Below, one piece after another: positions 1-11,441 of a stretch of 60,661 bases of DNA. Below the pieces are notes generated by a model. The model worked only from the letters and a program-made list of their open reading frames with translations, was not told where the DNA came from and did no database searches. Numbering within the stretch: position 1 is the stretch's first letter; every line of letters begins with the position of its first letter. The DNA is taken from assembly GCA_001632425.1 (NCBI GenBank), contig KV425587.1, positions 1-60,661 of the forward strand. The letters run 5' to 3'. This DNA is from Neolentinus lepideus HHB14362 ss-1. Its lineage: Eukaryota > Basidiomycota > Agaricomycetes > Gloeophyllales > Gloeophyllaceae. Made by a program: the position numbers and the translations under genes.

Positions 1-369
1 CATGGGTGAATTGTTCAAATCACACCTGTTCGAGCGTGCCTACACGTACGGCATCAAGCAGCATATTCTTTCCATCCGTGGCAGGGTAAGCCATAGTATT
101 TTTCAATATTAATTTAAGCTGACGAAAATTCATAGGGTCTAATGTTGGGTGTACAACTCGTGTTGCCCGATTCAATAATTGAAGACGGCACCCTGGCACA
201 GAAAGTCCAGGCCATCATGTTCGATAAACACAAGGTGATTATTGAACGCGGCGGGCGGCACGGCTCGGTGCTACGTGTGTTGCCTCCTCTGACAATATCT
301 TCCGAGGAAGTGCATGACGCTGCTGACCTTCTGGCACGGAGCATTGCAGAGGCAGTCGGAGCAAATTAG
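1..369 (+). CDS. 3' end of a second class III aminotransferase copy (5' part off window)
   Basis: Two exons are visible, 1-86 and 137-369 (TAG at 367-369), separated by a 50 bp intron that is identical in sequence to the last intron of the complete aminotransferase at 25665-27232. The encoded C-terminus differs from that gene at only a few residues, for example HD for VD and RS for RG near the end. The reading frame is open, so this may be a functional paralogue whose first two thirds lie left of the window, or a truncated duplicate. The intact gene belongs to the class III PLP-dependent aminotransferases; this piece covers only the C-terminal small domain, without the PLP lysine. The DNA after the stop is far more diverged between the copies than the coding part. 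Which of the two cases holds cannot be decided from the window. Confidence 0.75.
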
Positions 370-950
370 TGACTGGTTTCTCATGATTGAATTTTTGTAA
401 TCTTCATCTCACAAGTGTCATTCCGGTGAAGCTTGAATGGTAGTGCCGAGTTACGGCAGGTCATGCCGGGGCAGCAGTCGATGATTTATTCAACTCCATA
501 ATGCCGACAACGTAGTAATATTCAGCATGTACAGCGTAGCAATCAAGTTTGAGTCGATTTTGCAAGTTGACTGCATCGCGCTTTCACGTGCCAAATTCTT
601 GAGCTGCACCCAATAATGAAAGTTCTGTTGCGACAACAAATGTCCACAGTCGCACAGTACTGGTTACATCCCCGAGCAGGAGCGAAGGTTAGTCGGCGCT
701 TCTCCAGTAATTGATAGAACTCTGATGCCAATTACTGTCGACGCCACAATCATTTTATTTAAATCTCGTGCTACATGATAGATATTGCGCGCCATTGCTA
801 ATCTTACGCAGGGACGACGCCATGTCCTTTATACACACTTTCGGATTTGAGAGTGATTGCGGATGCATGAGTTCTCAGGGGCGAGGAATTTGAGCGCAAT
901 AAAGCTCGGATCCTCTAGATATAAATCGCTCTTATCTTCTCAAATATGTG

Positions 951-1039
951 TTACTATCATTACTAGTAGTTAATTGGTAACGCAATACCAAGTTCTGAAG
1001 ATCATGGCGACAGCCACAATGAATATGTAATGATAGTAT
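951..1039. mobile_element. Short MITE-like inverted-repeat element
   Basis: TTACTATCATTAC at 951-963 is mirrored by GTAATGATAGTAT at 1027-1039, giving 12-13 bp terminal inverted repeats around a core of about 63 bp without an ORF. The segment lies in the left duplication arm and has no counterpart in the right arm, which is what a lineage-specific insertion would give. The superfamily is not clear. Confidence 0.55.
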
Positions 1040-1047
1040 CATAGACT

Positions 1048-1236
1048 TGCGAGAAAGAGTTGATCCGGGATGGTACAGCCACTGCGTGCTGATAGGTACA
1101 GTGATCGGACCACGCTCACGTTTTTAGGAGACCGACGACGCAAGTTGTTGCATCGTTCGAGCCCGTCGCTGCGCAGATTTATGACTTATAAATACAATCC
1201 CTCTGCGGTCGGATGATGAAACATGGTCAGCCGATT
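1048..1236 (+). promoter_or_regulatory. Blocks of intergenic DNA conserved between the two duplication arms
   Basis: Two blocks, 1048-1100 and about 1150-1236, are nearly identical to the reverse complement of 24900-24953 and 24519-24612 in the right arm, while the DNA between them has diverged and gained insertions. The second block contains a TTATAAAT core. In the right arm these blocks lie upstream of the ABC transporter start, so they may be promoter or regulatory sequence. That is inference from differential conservation only. Confidence 0.35.
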
Positions 1237-1797
1237 GTAAAATGTGATTATTGCTAATGGAGTTGTCGGAGACAGTGCATTTGACATGAGAGCATTCCCA
1301 TCATAACGGTCCGGCACATCACCAGCCAGGTACTAACTACGCTCAACGATGATCTACAGCCGTCGGCCGTCAATCAGCCCCTCGATTTCTCTAGGTTGTC
1401 TGCTTGCCCTTGTGCATGACTCAAATATTGCCTTATGAACATCGCCATCTCTGCATAGGAACCAGACCTGAGGATGCATCGATCAGTCTTTACACTCAAG
1501 AGTGAGCGTATCGCCGAACCTCTTGGGTACCTGGGTGCCGAGAAGTCGTGGAACTTTATTTTATAGTAAAGTCTACAAGTATTTAGATGTCCAACTCAAA
1601 ATCCGCTTCTATTGGTCACTACAAAATGTCTACAAAACGCGAATTGTAGTGTCAGTTAGTTGCATAGCCACACGATCGCGTTTCCGACGCGTGCACTGCG
1701 GCGTTAGCGCCCACAACGAGGCTTCACCGTGTTGGGTCGTTCACTTACCACCACTCTCTTCAGATTCCTGCAGGACTTGCATTCAGACAAAACTAAC

Positions 1798-4126
1798 ATG
1801 CAACCAACCGATACAACACAGAACCTGCGGAAGACGGTACGCAGATTTAAGGATCCCATTCATGACTACAGTACGTATAAAGGATATGGATGTCCCATTG
1901 CTGATTTGCGCGACTTCGCAGTTCCAATATGTGCCAAAACGAGTGCATTTATTGACACGTACGCACACTCCCTGACCTTAATAGGCTGTCACGCATATGC
2001 ATACGTCTCGGTCATTCTAGTCGGCCATTCCAACGCCTGCGATCGATCAAGCAGCTCGGCACATCATACTATGTATGGCCTGGTGCATCACACAATCGTT
2101 TCGAGCATTGCTTGGGTAGGAGATCGTCGGAATTGTGAGATCGTTAGCTGATTTGCCTTTGCAGGCGTCGCTCATCTGGCCAGACTGATGGCTGAACACC
2201 TCCAGCATGAACAGCCCGAGCTTGGGATCACGGACAGAGACATGACTTGTATCGAGCTGGCTGGACTTTGCCATGATCTTGGACACGGACCCTGGAGTCA
2301 CGTCTGGGACGGTCAATTCATTCCGAAGGCGCTGTACGTCATTCACGCCATTCACGACTTTGCAGTATAATTGAGAAAGAGAAGGCCAGGCATGAAGTGG
2401 CAACACGAAGATGCCTCTGAAATGATGTTCGACTATTTGGTGAGGGATAACAATATCGACATTCCCGAGGAAGATGTTGCATTCGTCAAAGCGCTCATTG
2501 CTGGGGACCCCAAACGATGCGGGTCAGTTGATGATGGCCGTGATGCCGCGGAGGACTGAATATTCGACCAGAGGAACGGAGAAACCGTTTTTATTTGAGA
2601 TTGTCGCAAACAAGCGCAATGGAATAGACGTCGACAAGTAAGCAGTTATCTCCAAAGTGGGGAGATGTCCTGAACAAAAGGCCATTGTCTCGCAGGTTTG
2701 ATTACATTGCTCGGGACTCGCATGGCATTGGTGAAAAGGGGAATATTTCTTTGACAAGGTAGGACAGTTGAGTCTCCAACATGACTTGAGAATCCGGATA
2801 ACACGTTCCATAGACTGATCCACTCCGCCCGTGTCATCGACGACCAAATTTGCTACGACATCAAGGACGCCAATCAACTGTATGAGCTGTGCTATACCCG
2901 CTTCAGCCTGCACAAGCGCATATACAATCACAAGACAGGTGTGTCGTACCTACAACCGTCTCGGAGCACCAGTCAATAAGATAGCTACTAGCTAAAGCCA
3001 TCGAATACATGATCATAGACGCACTGCTGGCAGCCGAGCCACACATGAAGATCGCGGAGCAAGTCTTCAACCCGGAAAAATATGTATATCTTACGGACGA
3101 CCTCATGTCTCGCATCGAGATGTCAGAGGACCCAGTGAGCGGCCATATCTGCCAAATGATGGACAATTATTCTGATCATCTCGAGTACAGGAACTAGAGG
3201 AATCTCGCGCGATCTTCGACCGCATCCGCATACGCGACCTCTATAAGTGCGTCGACTACAAAGTCTTTGAGTGGACGTATCAAGATTTGTGTCGGGAGTA
3301 CATTACGCCCGAGAAGATCGTAGAGGCTGCGAAGAACCTCGCCGTCACGCGTCCGACCACTGATGCTGACGTTGCCGAGCTCTCTGCAAAGCACGTCATT
3401 GTCGATTTGTGCCCAATGCACTATGGCATGAAGGACAGGAACCCGCTGGATTTTATTAAGTTTTACTCGAAGAGAAATGCGGATCGTGAGTATGTTTACA
3501 TCTCTCTATAAGATGCCAGGTCTAATGTGTCTCAGGCTGCGAGAACGCCGGCCCGGGAGACATGTCCTACCTCATGCCTAGCGTATTTAGCGAAGTCCTC
3601 CTTCGTGTATACACAAAGGATGAACGGTATGTTCCCCATCTGAGGTACTTTCGCCTACGTTCTGACCTTGCACAGATTCTATGGCATCATTCAGGCCGGT
3701 TACCGCGCCGTCCTCGCCAACATGCCCGAAATCACACCGGACGACGCTCTCCCCAACTCTCATTCAACCGACACGGCTCCAGCCACGGACACTGCTGGCA
3801 TTACCTCCTTCAATAGCGAGGGCGATCTTGCGGCTATGTTCCGGGACAACACCCCTCCGCCCTCCTCCCACGTTCCTGCTCTGCCTGAGTCGAGCATCTC
3901 CTCTAGTAGCAGGGTATTTGGCAGGTCGCAGAGTGGTCCGGTGCTGTCTGGAAGAGGGTTGACTGCAGGGAGGTCGATATCGAGGCACAATCCGTTCACG
4001 ACCGTGGATACGGAATATAAGGGGCATAAGAGGAATAGATCCACGGCAGAGCCGAACGAGGATGGCGGTGGTTCGTCCAAAAAGACAAAAAAAGCTTCTG
4101 CAGCTGGAGTGAGCCGATTGAAATGA
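1798..4126 (+). CDS. SAMHD1-like HD-domain dNTP triphosphohydrolase
   Basis: Multi-exon gene. The first introns are 1871-1921, 1959-2020, 2116-2164 and 2334-2384; several more follow. The spliced N-terminus gives [10 protein letters not shown], then [47 protein letters not shown] and [10 protein letters not shown], all in the order of the SAMHD1 catalytic core. The metal-binding H, HD and D of HD phosphohydrolases are present (H of NRFEH, HD of CHDLGHG, D of IARDS). The family hydrolyses dNTPs to nucleoside plus triphosphate, usually as an allosteric tetramer. There is no SAM domain before the core: the protein starts only about 15 residues before the conserved block. The C-terminal 150 residues are Ser/Pro-rich and end in a basic KKTKK-type stretch that could be a nuclear signal. 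The start chosen is the ATG at 1798, the first in frame with the conserved block. Confidence 0.88.
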
Positions 4127-4784
4127 GATGACTTAGGTGGTCTTAGAACGCCGTGCGTTGGAGGTATTCATTTCCTTCTGCAAGTTTCGCATTGCTCGAT
4201 GTACTGTGGTGTTTTGTTAGGGTATCTTACTGGCTCAGATAGTTGGACTGCTCGCGTCTTTTCCCCTTATCATGGACATGTAGCATATCAAACGGTATCA
4301 CTCTCGCATAGACTTTCATACGTTAGATGAATTTCACGGTTTTTGCAACTTAGTTGATGCGCAACTGAAGCCACTGCTGCAACAAATATTGCCACGAGGG
4401 ACAAATACAAGCAAAGAACACCTCGGTGGCTACGTTCTCGCGATGCTCGAACTTTCCTCCTCAGGCTGTCGCCAGAATGGTAAGTTCCTTGAAGGGAGCG
4501 CGGAACACGATTGCCCCCATACTTGTGCTGTCGATTTTCTTGCACCAGCGCTAGCTTTACAGCGGCACGATGGAGACACCGGTGGGGAAACGTCAACTTC
4601 GCACTGCTTTCAGTCCGCACTGTTCGAGTCCTTGGGCGGTTAACTGAGGTGCTTGGCATGTCAGTCAGCCGCTCGAGTACCCGAATGACCGTTAGTGGTC
4701 CATATCTCAATAGGCGGACAAAACACGCTGATTCTGTCCGTCCGACGAGTCAGCCAAGCTCTCTAGATCTCCTACTTAGGCACC
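4127..4784. other. Intergenic, no feature recognised
   Basis: Between the SAMHD1-like gene and the next + strand gene. The open frames here overlap on both strands without family motifs or a coherent splice pattern. It presumably holds the terminator of the first gene and the promoter of the next. Confidence 0.4.
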
Positions 4785-5809
4785 ATGGTTGTCGCCCGCA
4801 GCGTCTTGCACTGCCAAGTCGTCGAGCGTCAAGTCAATCGGAGTCATCCATGCTCCACGTCATCTGGTGATCATAATCAGGATGGCAGCGACTTCGAGTG
4901 CATATACGCCACCTCAGGTCGCAGACGGGAACAAGGTCAAGGACACGGAGAGCTCGAGGCAGGGACGCTCGAGAGGCTCAAGATGGCTTGCGGTGCGATG
5001 AAGCTTGGGGGTTCCGGAGGCGAGGTACGATTCCCCGACCCTGAGCCTGTGAGTGAATAAGTGCGATCTGACGTGCTGCTTTATGCCAGCTTATGCCCAA
5101 TATTAAGTTAGCCTCGCACTGGGAGGTCTACCCGAACCTGAACGTGCCCGCCTCGCCTACTATTAAAGAGTTTGACTCGAAGGACTCATTTCCGCTACTT
5201 TGCATCCTCGCGAGCTCATTGTCCGAGGACAAGCTGCCACCTAGCCCTAGCAAACCGGCTGCGAGTGAACAAGAGGGCAAGTCGAATAAGATGGAACGGG
5301 ATAGCAAGCCTAGTACGGGGAAAGAGGAGGACGAGCCGAGCACAGCAGAGGTTGCAGCTCCTATACCGAGACAACCTGGGGCAATACCTCCAACTATCCC
5401 GAAGCACATGCCCTCCTTGTCACGCACCTCTACTGCCACATCCACGTCGTCCTCCATTCCAGCCACCCCCACCGAGCCGTTGACTCCCTCAATCCCCCAA
5501 GTGGCCGTCCCGTCCAAGCTGCAGCCCGCGCCGCCTGGTCCTCCCGTATCCGAGCTTCACATCCTCTACACCACCAAACCCCTCAGCCAACCGGCGTCTC
5601 TTCCACCAACCCTCGTCCCCTCGCCTTCCCATCCGCTTTCACTGAAAGCCCAGCAGTGCCTCGCGCAATCGCACATCGACGCTGTCCTGGCGTCCTACGA
5701 TGAGGCGCAGGTACACATCGACTCGGTGATCCGCAAGTACGAGATGCGTAGGCAGGAAGGGCTGGTCAGGCTCATGGCGTCGCGGGAAGATGTGTCGCCG
5801 AAGATTTGA
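4785..5809 (+). CDS. Hypothetical Pro/Ser/Thr-rich protein
   Basis: The main exon is 5091-5809, preceded by a clear intron at 5049-5090 (GTGAGT..CAG) that joins in frame to an upstream exon ending ..RFPDPEP. The upstream exon is open from the ATG at 4785, but an ATG at 4882 in another frame looks equally natural, so the true 5' end and any further intron are unresolved. The product is a low-complexity, probably disordered protein (runs of Ser, Pro, Thr and Ala), with a charged, helix-prone C-terminal 60 residues around HIDAVLASYDEAQ and YEMRRQEGLV. No family is recognised and no function is proposed. Confidence 0.45.
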
Positions 5810-6577
5810 ACAAGGTTTCACCATTTCTTTGCGTTGCTATCGGACTTATATCTGCTTTTACACTGCATTAATGGATTATATTAGCATCATATTATCCTTC
5901 TCGCGTATCAAGTCAGTCTGTATCTATTATTCAATATTTATATGTTCAATTGGGAGGTTTAAATAAATTCAACAATACAGGCGTAGTGATGATGATGTCA
6001 TTGTTCATGCTTCTTTCGATCGACACCCGATTAAATTCCCGAATTCAGCATATCGGTTGCCTTACTGGGCTACCTGACCTTTGCGAATGTCACACCCTTT
6101 CACGTCCCAAAGGTATATAAAGTACAGAAGGGGGCGGATTCTCTTCCCCTCTTGTCGCTCTGCCATCACCATCTTCAACTTCGGCCTGTAGCGCCGCCTC
6201 ATCCCCCACGCGCATGCGCTTGTCGGTGCTGTACATATAACGAGTTAAGTACCGCTCGAGTAGAGCAATCTTACGGATTTCTATGAAAATCATTGACACG
6301 ATCCATCCCAGCCTTGCGGTCAGTGTTCTTCATAGAGCGCAACTTCACAGCCTCTAACATTACTATCCTGAAGAAGTATCAGAGTCTCACGCACCCATGG
6401 AAATGTCAGTGTGTTATATTTAGATCTTGCGCCACTGCACCCTGCCGCTAACGCGCCTCCCGTTGCTCTCCTGACTGGCTTTCGTAATCCACTGTCTATC
6501 AGTTCAGGCAGAAACTCTCGACTAAATAGACTTGGTAAAGTTCAGACTGTTATTGCTGCGATCTCTTGCGGACTGCG
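5810..6577. other. Intergenic / putative promoter and 5' leader
   Basis: No coding gene seen. A TATATAAA box lies at 6114-6121, about 460 bp before the next start codon, so the following gene may have a long or spliced 5' leader. Confidence 0.4.
6114..6121 (+). promoter_or_regulatory. Putative TATA box
   Basis: TATATAAA in the gap before the inositol 5-phosphatase gene. The distance to the ATG at 6578 is long, so assignment to that gene is tentative. Confidence 0.3.
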
Positions 6578-9500
6578 ATGTCGGACTCGGAGGCTTCGAC
6601 GGTCGAATCTACTCCCCGGGAAGGCGTTTCCTCCCTCCGCTCTCGATTCGAGAAGTTATCATCAGAAAATGTTACTGGGTCTGGATCGTCCCTGAAGCCT
6701 CCATCAACACCGTCGAGTACTTACCTGGATCCTTCGGCCGGCCGTCCTCGTGCTTTATCCAACTTGCAGCAACAAAACTCTTCGTCCGATACAAAGCATC
6801 TCCGCACCAGCTCGTCCTCTTCTGATCTCAGACAGAAACGACCGCCTCCTCCACCCCCTGCCCGAACCCCCTCTCCCACTATTTCGCCCTTGCTACGTGC
6901 AGCGCACAGTCCGAATGCAATCGTTGTTCCCAGCATATCAGAGCCGTCCCCCCAGACTGCCAGCAGGAGTGTATTACTCAATCGGAAGCCGCCTCCACTG
7001 CCTTCGGGGAAAGCGGTGAATGGGAATGGCGACGGAGTAGAGCACGCTGAAGAAGAAGTCACTGCGCGTCTGGGCAGTGTGGCAAGTTTAATCAGTCAAT
7101 TCGGGTAAGTCGCTGATCATTGCACTTACCCCTGGTTTGATGCTCGTGATTGCGCTCTCAAGGCGGCTGTGTTCGCTGCGCCTGATTTGACCCATCTAAT
7201 GGGTCAACTCTGAAATAACCGACGCTGCTTGCTGTGCGAGACCCAATGGATTCCTTCGATGCTGTGGTATTTTGATTATGATTTCATGTTTCCTTGATCT
7301 GTGTTCCATGTCACGGCTCGACCTTGGATGACACTCGCTGGGGTTAGGGTTAGCCCTTGATTCACTGCTTTCGCCTTATATTGTCTGGAATTTTGGATGA
7401 TTGAGATTTATGCTTGTAATATAGTGCACAAAATTTGTCTTCTGTCGCTTCTCCTTCGCCGCGGGATACTCATGGACCAGTGTGAGTAGTTACCTCCTCC
7501 TTCGAAATTTCCCGTGTTCAACACGTCTGCATCCTCGGCGGACTTTCTTGCAGGAATCCATCGCCTAAGTCACCACCTTATCCGCCGCCCCGACTATCTC
7601 TAGGCAATGCATCTGAATCACTCTCGATCGTTTCAACTCCTATTAGTCCACCGTCTCCTAAATTACGACCTCGTCCCCCTCTTGCAAGACCATCTCCTAC
7701 TCCAGGCGATAGTGACCTTCCAAATCAGTCTGGGTGAGCGCTGTTTGACTTCCGGGAGTTCTGGGAGATATAATCTGACCATATGTAGACCTCCCTCTCC
7801 TAGATTACAACCCAAACTGGCGCCACCACCTCCAAGAATATCTCCAACCCCAGCCGATAGTCATCTTCCAATTCCGCCCGGGTAAGCAAACATCTGCTTA
7901 TCCGATGGCCAAATACATAATAACATGCGACAGACCGCCTTCCCCCAGGTTACACCCGAAACCTGCTCCCCCTCCTCCCAGATCCTCGGACATAAAAGTA
8001 CTTGCAAGGTTTGAGGGCCCAATTCATCTAACCACTACGTTGTCTTATATCCGCGTAGCACGACATCTCCCCGACCATCCTCGCATTCGCTGCCGCCCTC
8101 ACGGCCGTCAGTCCATACTCCCGAGTATGGAAGAAGCAATGGGTGAGTGCTCGTTTCGACCTTCAGTACTAGGAAGGAAGGCCTGGGTCGCTCGTTTGGT
8201 GACCTTAAATATCATACTTTTATTGTCTACGTTACCCCTTACAATCTCTTTGCCCTGCACTGCCATCTACTATTTATCTTTTCTCTTGTATATGACCGTG
8301 ATTTCTGATGATGTCCTGACGCAGGACACCATCCCCGATACCAGCTTCTCGTCCTGTCCCACCTCCTCGCCAATCTGTGACATCACCCGATATCCAAGTC
8401 GAAAGCCCCTTCTCCGACGACTCCTCTTCATCTGAGGCAGGCTCGAGCACGAGTCCCTCCCGCCATGGTTCTGAATCGACAAGCCCGCCTCAACTCCCAC
8501 CCCGACAACAGACCCATCCGCCGCCGCTGCCCCGTCGTCGTCCAAATTCTGATACTCTTCCGCCTCCTCCAACGCGCACCATTGCGCTAGGTGACAAGCT
8601 CCCACCACCAAGACGACCGACGACCCCCTCCTCTTCGGAGGAAGAGGAGGAGGAGAAGGTCGATCCGACGGGGATGCCGGATACGAGTCGGGCATCACGC
8701 CGGCCTCCTGGGGTGGGCATTACGACTGACCGCATACCAGTGCCGAGTCACTCGGAGGTGGCCGTGTATGGGCGAATCGTCGTCGTTGCACACTCGTACA
8801 AGATAAGGGTTTGGGAGGTCGGCGGTGCGGAGGTGCCTCGATGGGAGGTGGATCTGAAAGACGTGCTGAGAGAGTGGAAGGTCAAGGAGAAGGAGGTGAA
8901 GGTGTGCAGTGTCGAGTTCCTGGGTGTGGGTGGGCTCGTCTGGGTTGGGACGAAGGAGGGTCACTTGGTGGAGCTGGATGTGAAGGAGGGTGTCGTGGCA
9001 GGTGTAAAGCTCTCTGCTCACACCCATGGTGTCACGCATATCTTCCGGATTGCCAGGATGATGGTGACTATGGATGATAGCGGGAAGGTGCTTGTGTTTG
9101 CGCCTGACGAGGGGAGCGGAGAGATGAGGTTGACGGGTACTCAGCCCCGCGTGGTCAGGGTCGCGGATAAGCAGGAGTTTGCGAGGATCATTGGAGGGAA
9201 GCTCTGGATGAGCGCGAGGATGGACCCTGGTGGTGGGACCGGTGTGAGTGGCACGAGCTCGAGGGGCCCCATTGTCCGTGTCTACGACATCCTCACTCCT
9301 GGATCCTCCGGACGGTCATTGTTGCCTACCGAGCATGTAGGCAACGTTACCTGCGGTACTGTGCTCTCCTCAGAACCCGACCTAGCATACCTGGGACACG
9401 AAGGCGGGTTCATTAGCATCTGGGGCCTGAATGGTGAAGCAGATGGGATGCCGAGGTGTCTGGAAGTGATGAAGATTTCCACGTCGGACGTGTTATGCCT

Positions 9501-11099
9501 GGAAGGCGTGAACGACCGGTTGTGGGCGGGAGGCCGGAAGGGCATGATTGCTGCTTATGATGTGACTGCTAAACCGTGGGTGATGACCAACAATTGGAAT
9601 GCGCATGCGGACCTCCCCGTTACAAGGCTTGCGGTGGATCCGTGGAGCATCGACAAACTTGGGCGACTTTGTGTGATCAGCGTAGGCAGAGATGAGAGGG
9701 TGAAGTTTTGGGATGGTTTGCTGGCCGAAAACTGGATCGGTCAGTCCTGAGTTCGTGTACTGTTGACGTCGACTGACTTTGCATTGTATAGATCAAGAGC
9801 TCCTCAAACGAGAGGACGAATTTAGCGGCTTCCGTGACCTTAGTGTCTTGATCGTCTCCTGGAATGTCGATGCTGCCAAACCAGACGCGCTCGCTGGAAG
9901 CCCTGAGAACGTCAATTTCCTCGACACAGTTCTCCATACCGTTGACTCGCCCGACATTATCGCCTTTGGCTTCCAAGAACTCATTGACCTCGAGAGCCGG
10001 AAAATGGCAGCGAAGTCAGTCCTTCTTGGTGGTAAGAAGAAAGCTGCGGATGGAACGATATCCGAAAAGGTCTCTTCGGCGTATAAGAAGTGGTATGACA
10101 AACTTGTACTTGCTGTCAGGCTGGCAATGCCTCCAGAGACTCCGTATACGGTCATACATACGGAGAACTTGGTTGGGCTGTTCAGTTGTATATTCGTCAA
10201 GAATACAGAGAGGTTCTCGTTGAAGGACGTGGCTATCACTACGATCAAACGGGGCATGGGTGGTAGATACGGCAACAAGGTACACCTTTCCCTTGTCTGT
10301 CAATAGGAGATGTCCACCCTAATCTCTTCCATCTGTAGGGAGGTATTGTCGCTCGCTTCATAATCGACGATACTTCAATATGCTTTATTAATTGCCATCT
10401 TGCCGCTGGACAACACCACGTACGCCAGCGTAATGCTGATGTCGCCGCTATGCTTGAGGAGAAAGCCGTCTTCCCTGCCACGGATACTGCTTACCAGGAC
10501 CCGGTTGCCTATGTTGGTGGAGGCGATGGATCCATGGTTTTGGATCACGAAATTGTCTTCGTAGGTTACCTCTTGATTTGCACGTGCGAATATTTCTCAT
10601 TCAACGTTCACAGTTCAATGGTGACATGAATTATCGTATTGACCAACGTCGCGAAGCTGTCGCGGCAGCGGTTCGTGCCGGCGAATACGACTACCTCATT
10701 GCTCACGATCAGTTGACGTACCAAATGAAAACCAATCGTGGGTTCCGCCTTCGGACATTCCACGAAGGACCTCTCTCCTTTGCCCCCACTTACAAGTACG
10801 ACCGGAGGTCAGACGAATACGATACCTCTGAGAAGCGGCGGATACCTGCATGGTGCGATCGCATCCTCTGGCGGTCGCGACATCCTCAACGGGTGGAACA
10901 ACTACATTATCAGCGGTATGAAGCTGATGTATCCGACCATCGGCCTATTTCTGCTGGCTTCCAGATGACTGTCAAGTCTGTGAACCGTGAGAAGAGGGCG
11001 CGGGTGAAAGACGAGGTTCGGGAATTGTGGGAGTTACAGGAGCACAACCTCCTCATTGCTGCGAGGGAGTTTTATGTCAGCCAGGCTATAATTTGCTAG
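6578..11099 (+). CDS. Inositol polyphosphate 5-phosphatase with proline-rich and WD40-like N-terminal regions
   Basis: Multi-exon. Exons near the start are 6578-7104, 7425-7481, 7554-7733, 7789-7881 and 7934-7997; near the end they are up to 9739, 9792-10279, 10339-10560 and 10614-11099. The first 350 or so residues are disordered and rich in PPPP and PPSPRL motifs. A beta-propeller-like region follows, coded mainly at 8740-9740 (VVAHSYKIRVWEV, GTKEGHLVELDV, GRDERVKFWDG). The C-terminal domain is an inositol polyphosphate 5-phosphatase of the DNase I-like fold: WNVDAAKPD, GFQEL, GGRYGNKG, NCHLAAGQ, FNGDMNYRID, PAWCDRILW and DVSDHRPI. These carry the family's Asn/Asp/His catalytic and Mg-binding residues. 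The expected reaction is removal of the 5-phosphate from phosphoinositides or soluble inositol phosphates at membranes. The WD40 plus 5-phosphatase order recalls plant 5PTase12-14 proteins. The proline motifs suggest SH3-domain partners. The start is the first ATG of the conserved open exon. Confidence 0.88.
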
Positions 11100-11441
11100 G
11101 CTTTGAAGGGTGCCATGATTATTGGATGGAGCAACAAGTAGAATATCCGGACTCTCCTTCTGGACAGTAATTGTCATTGTATTTTCTGAACCTGTACTCT
11201 AGTCTGTAGATAAACGCGTGTTGTTGCTGTTTATAATGGTGTAATTGATCTCGGTCTCGTTCTCGTTTGAAATATGCATGCAGACTCGTCAATAATTGTG
11301 GCGTACGCGTGAGCACAAATATATGCAAATACACAGCCAAGGAAAACTGGAGCGGAATTTGACCTCTTGAGCTCTCTTGTTTCTGAGCCATATAGGCTAC
11401 TACTATACGCTATCCCAGAGTCGTGCCTACTCTCAAGGTTC

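Larger units (their letters stand above)
1..1459 (+). repeat. Left arm of a large inverted segmental duplication (partner 24290-26033)
   Basis: Read forward, this stretch matches the reverse complement of 26033 down to 24290: aminotransferase 3' end, intergenic DNA, and the start of the ABC transporter transcript. The match stops sharply after the shared ATGAACATCGCC segment at 1436, eight codons in, where this copy reads GCATAG and then diverges. The coding part (1-369) is about 98 percent identical by eye; the rest is a patchwork of strongly conserved blocks and indels. The left limit is set by the window edge, so the duplication may be longer. The two arms enclose about 23 kb. Confidence 0.9.

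Noticed and set aside
1502..1975. 157-codon open frame before the SAMHD1-like gene
   Set aside because: It overlaps the first exons of that gene in another frame and has no family motif; the spliced SAMHD1 reading explains the region.
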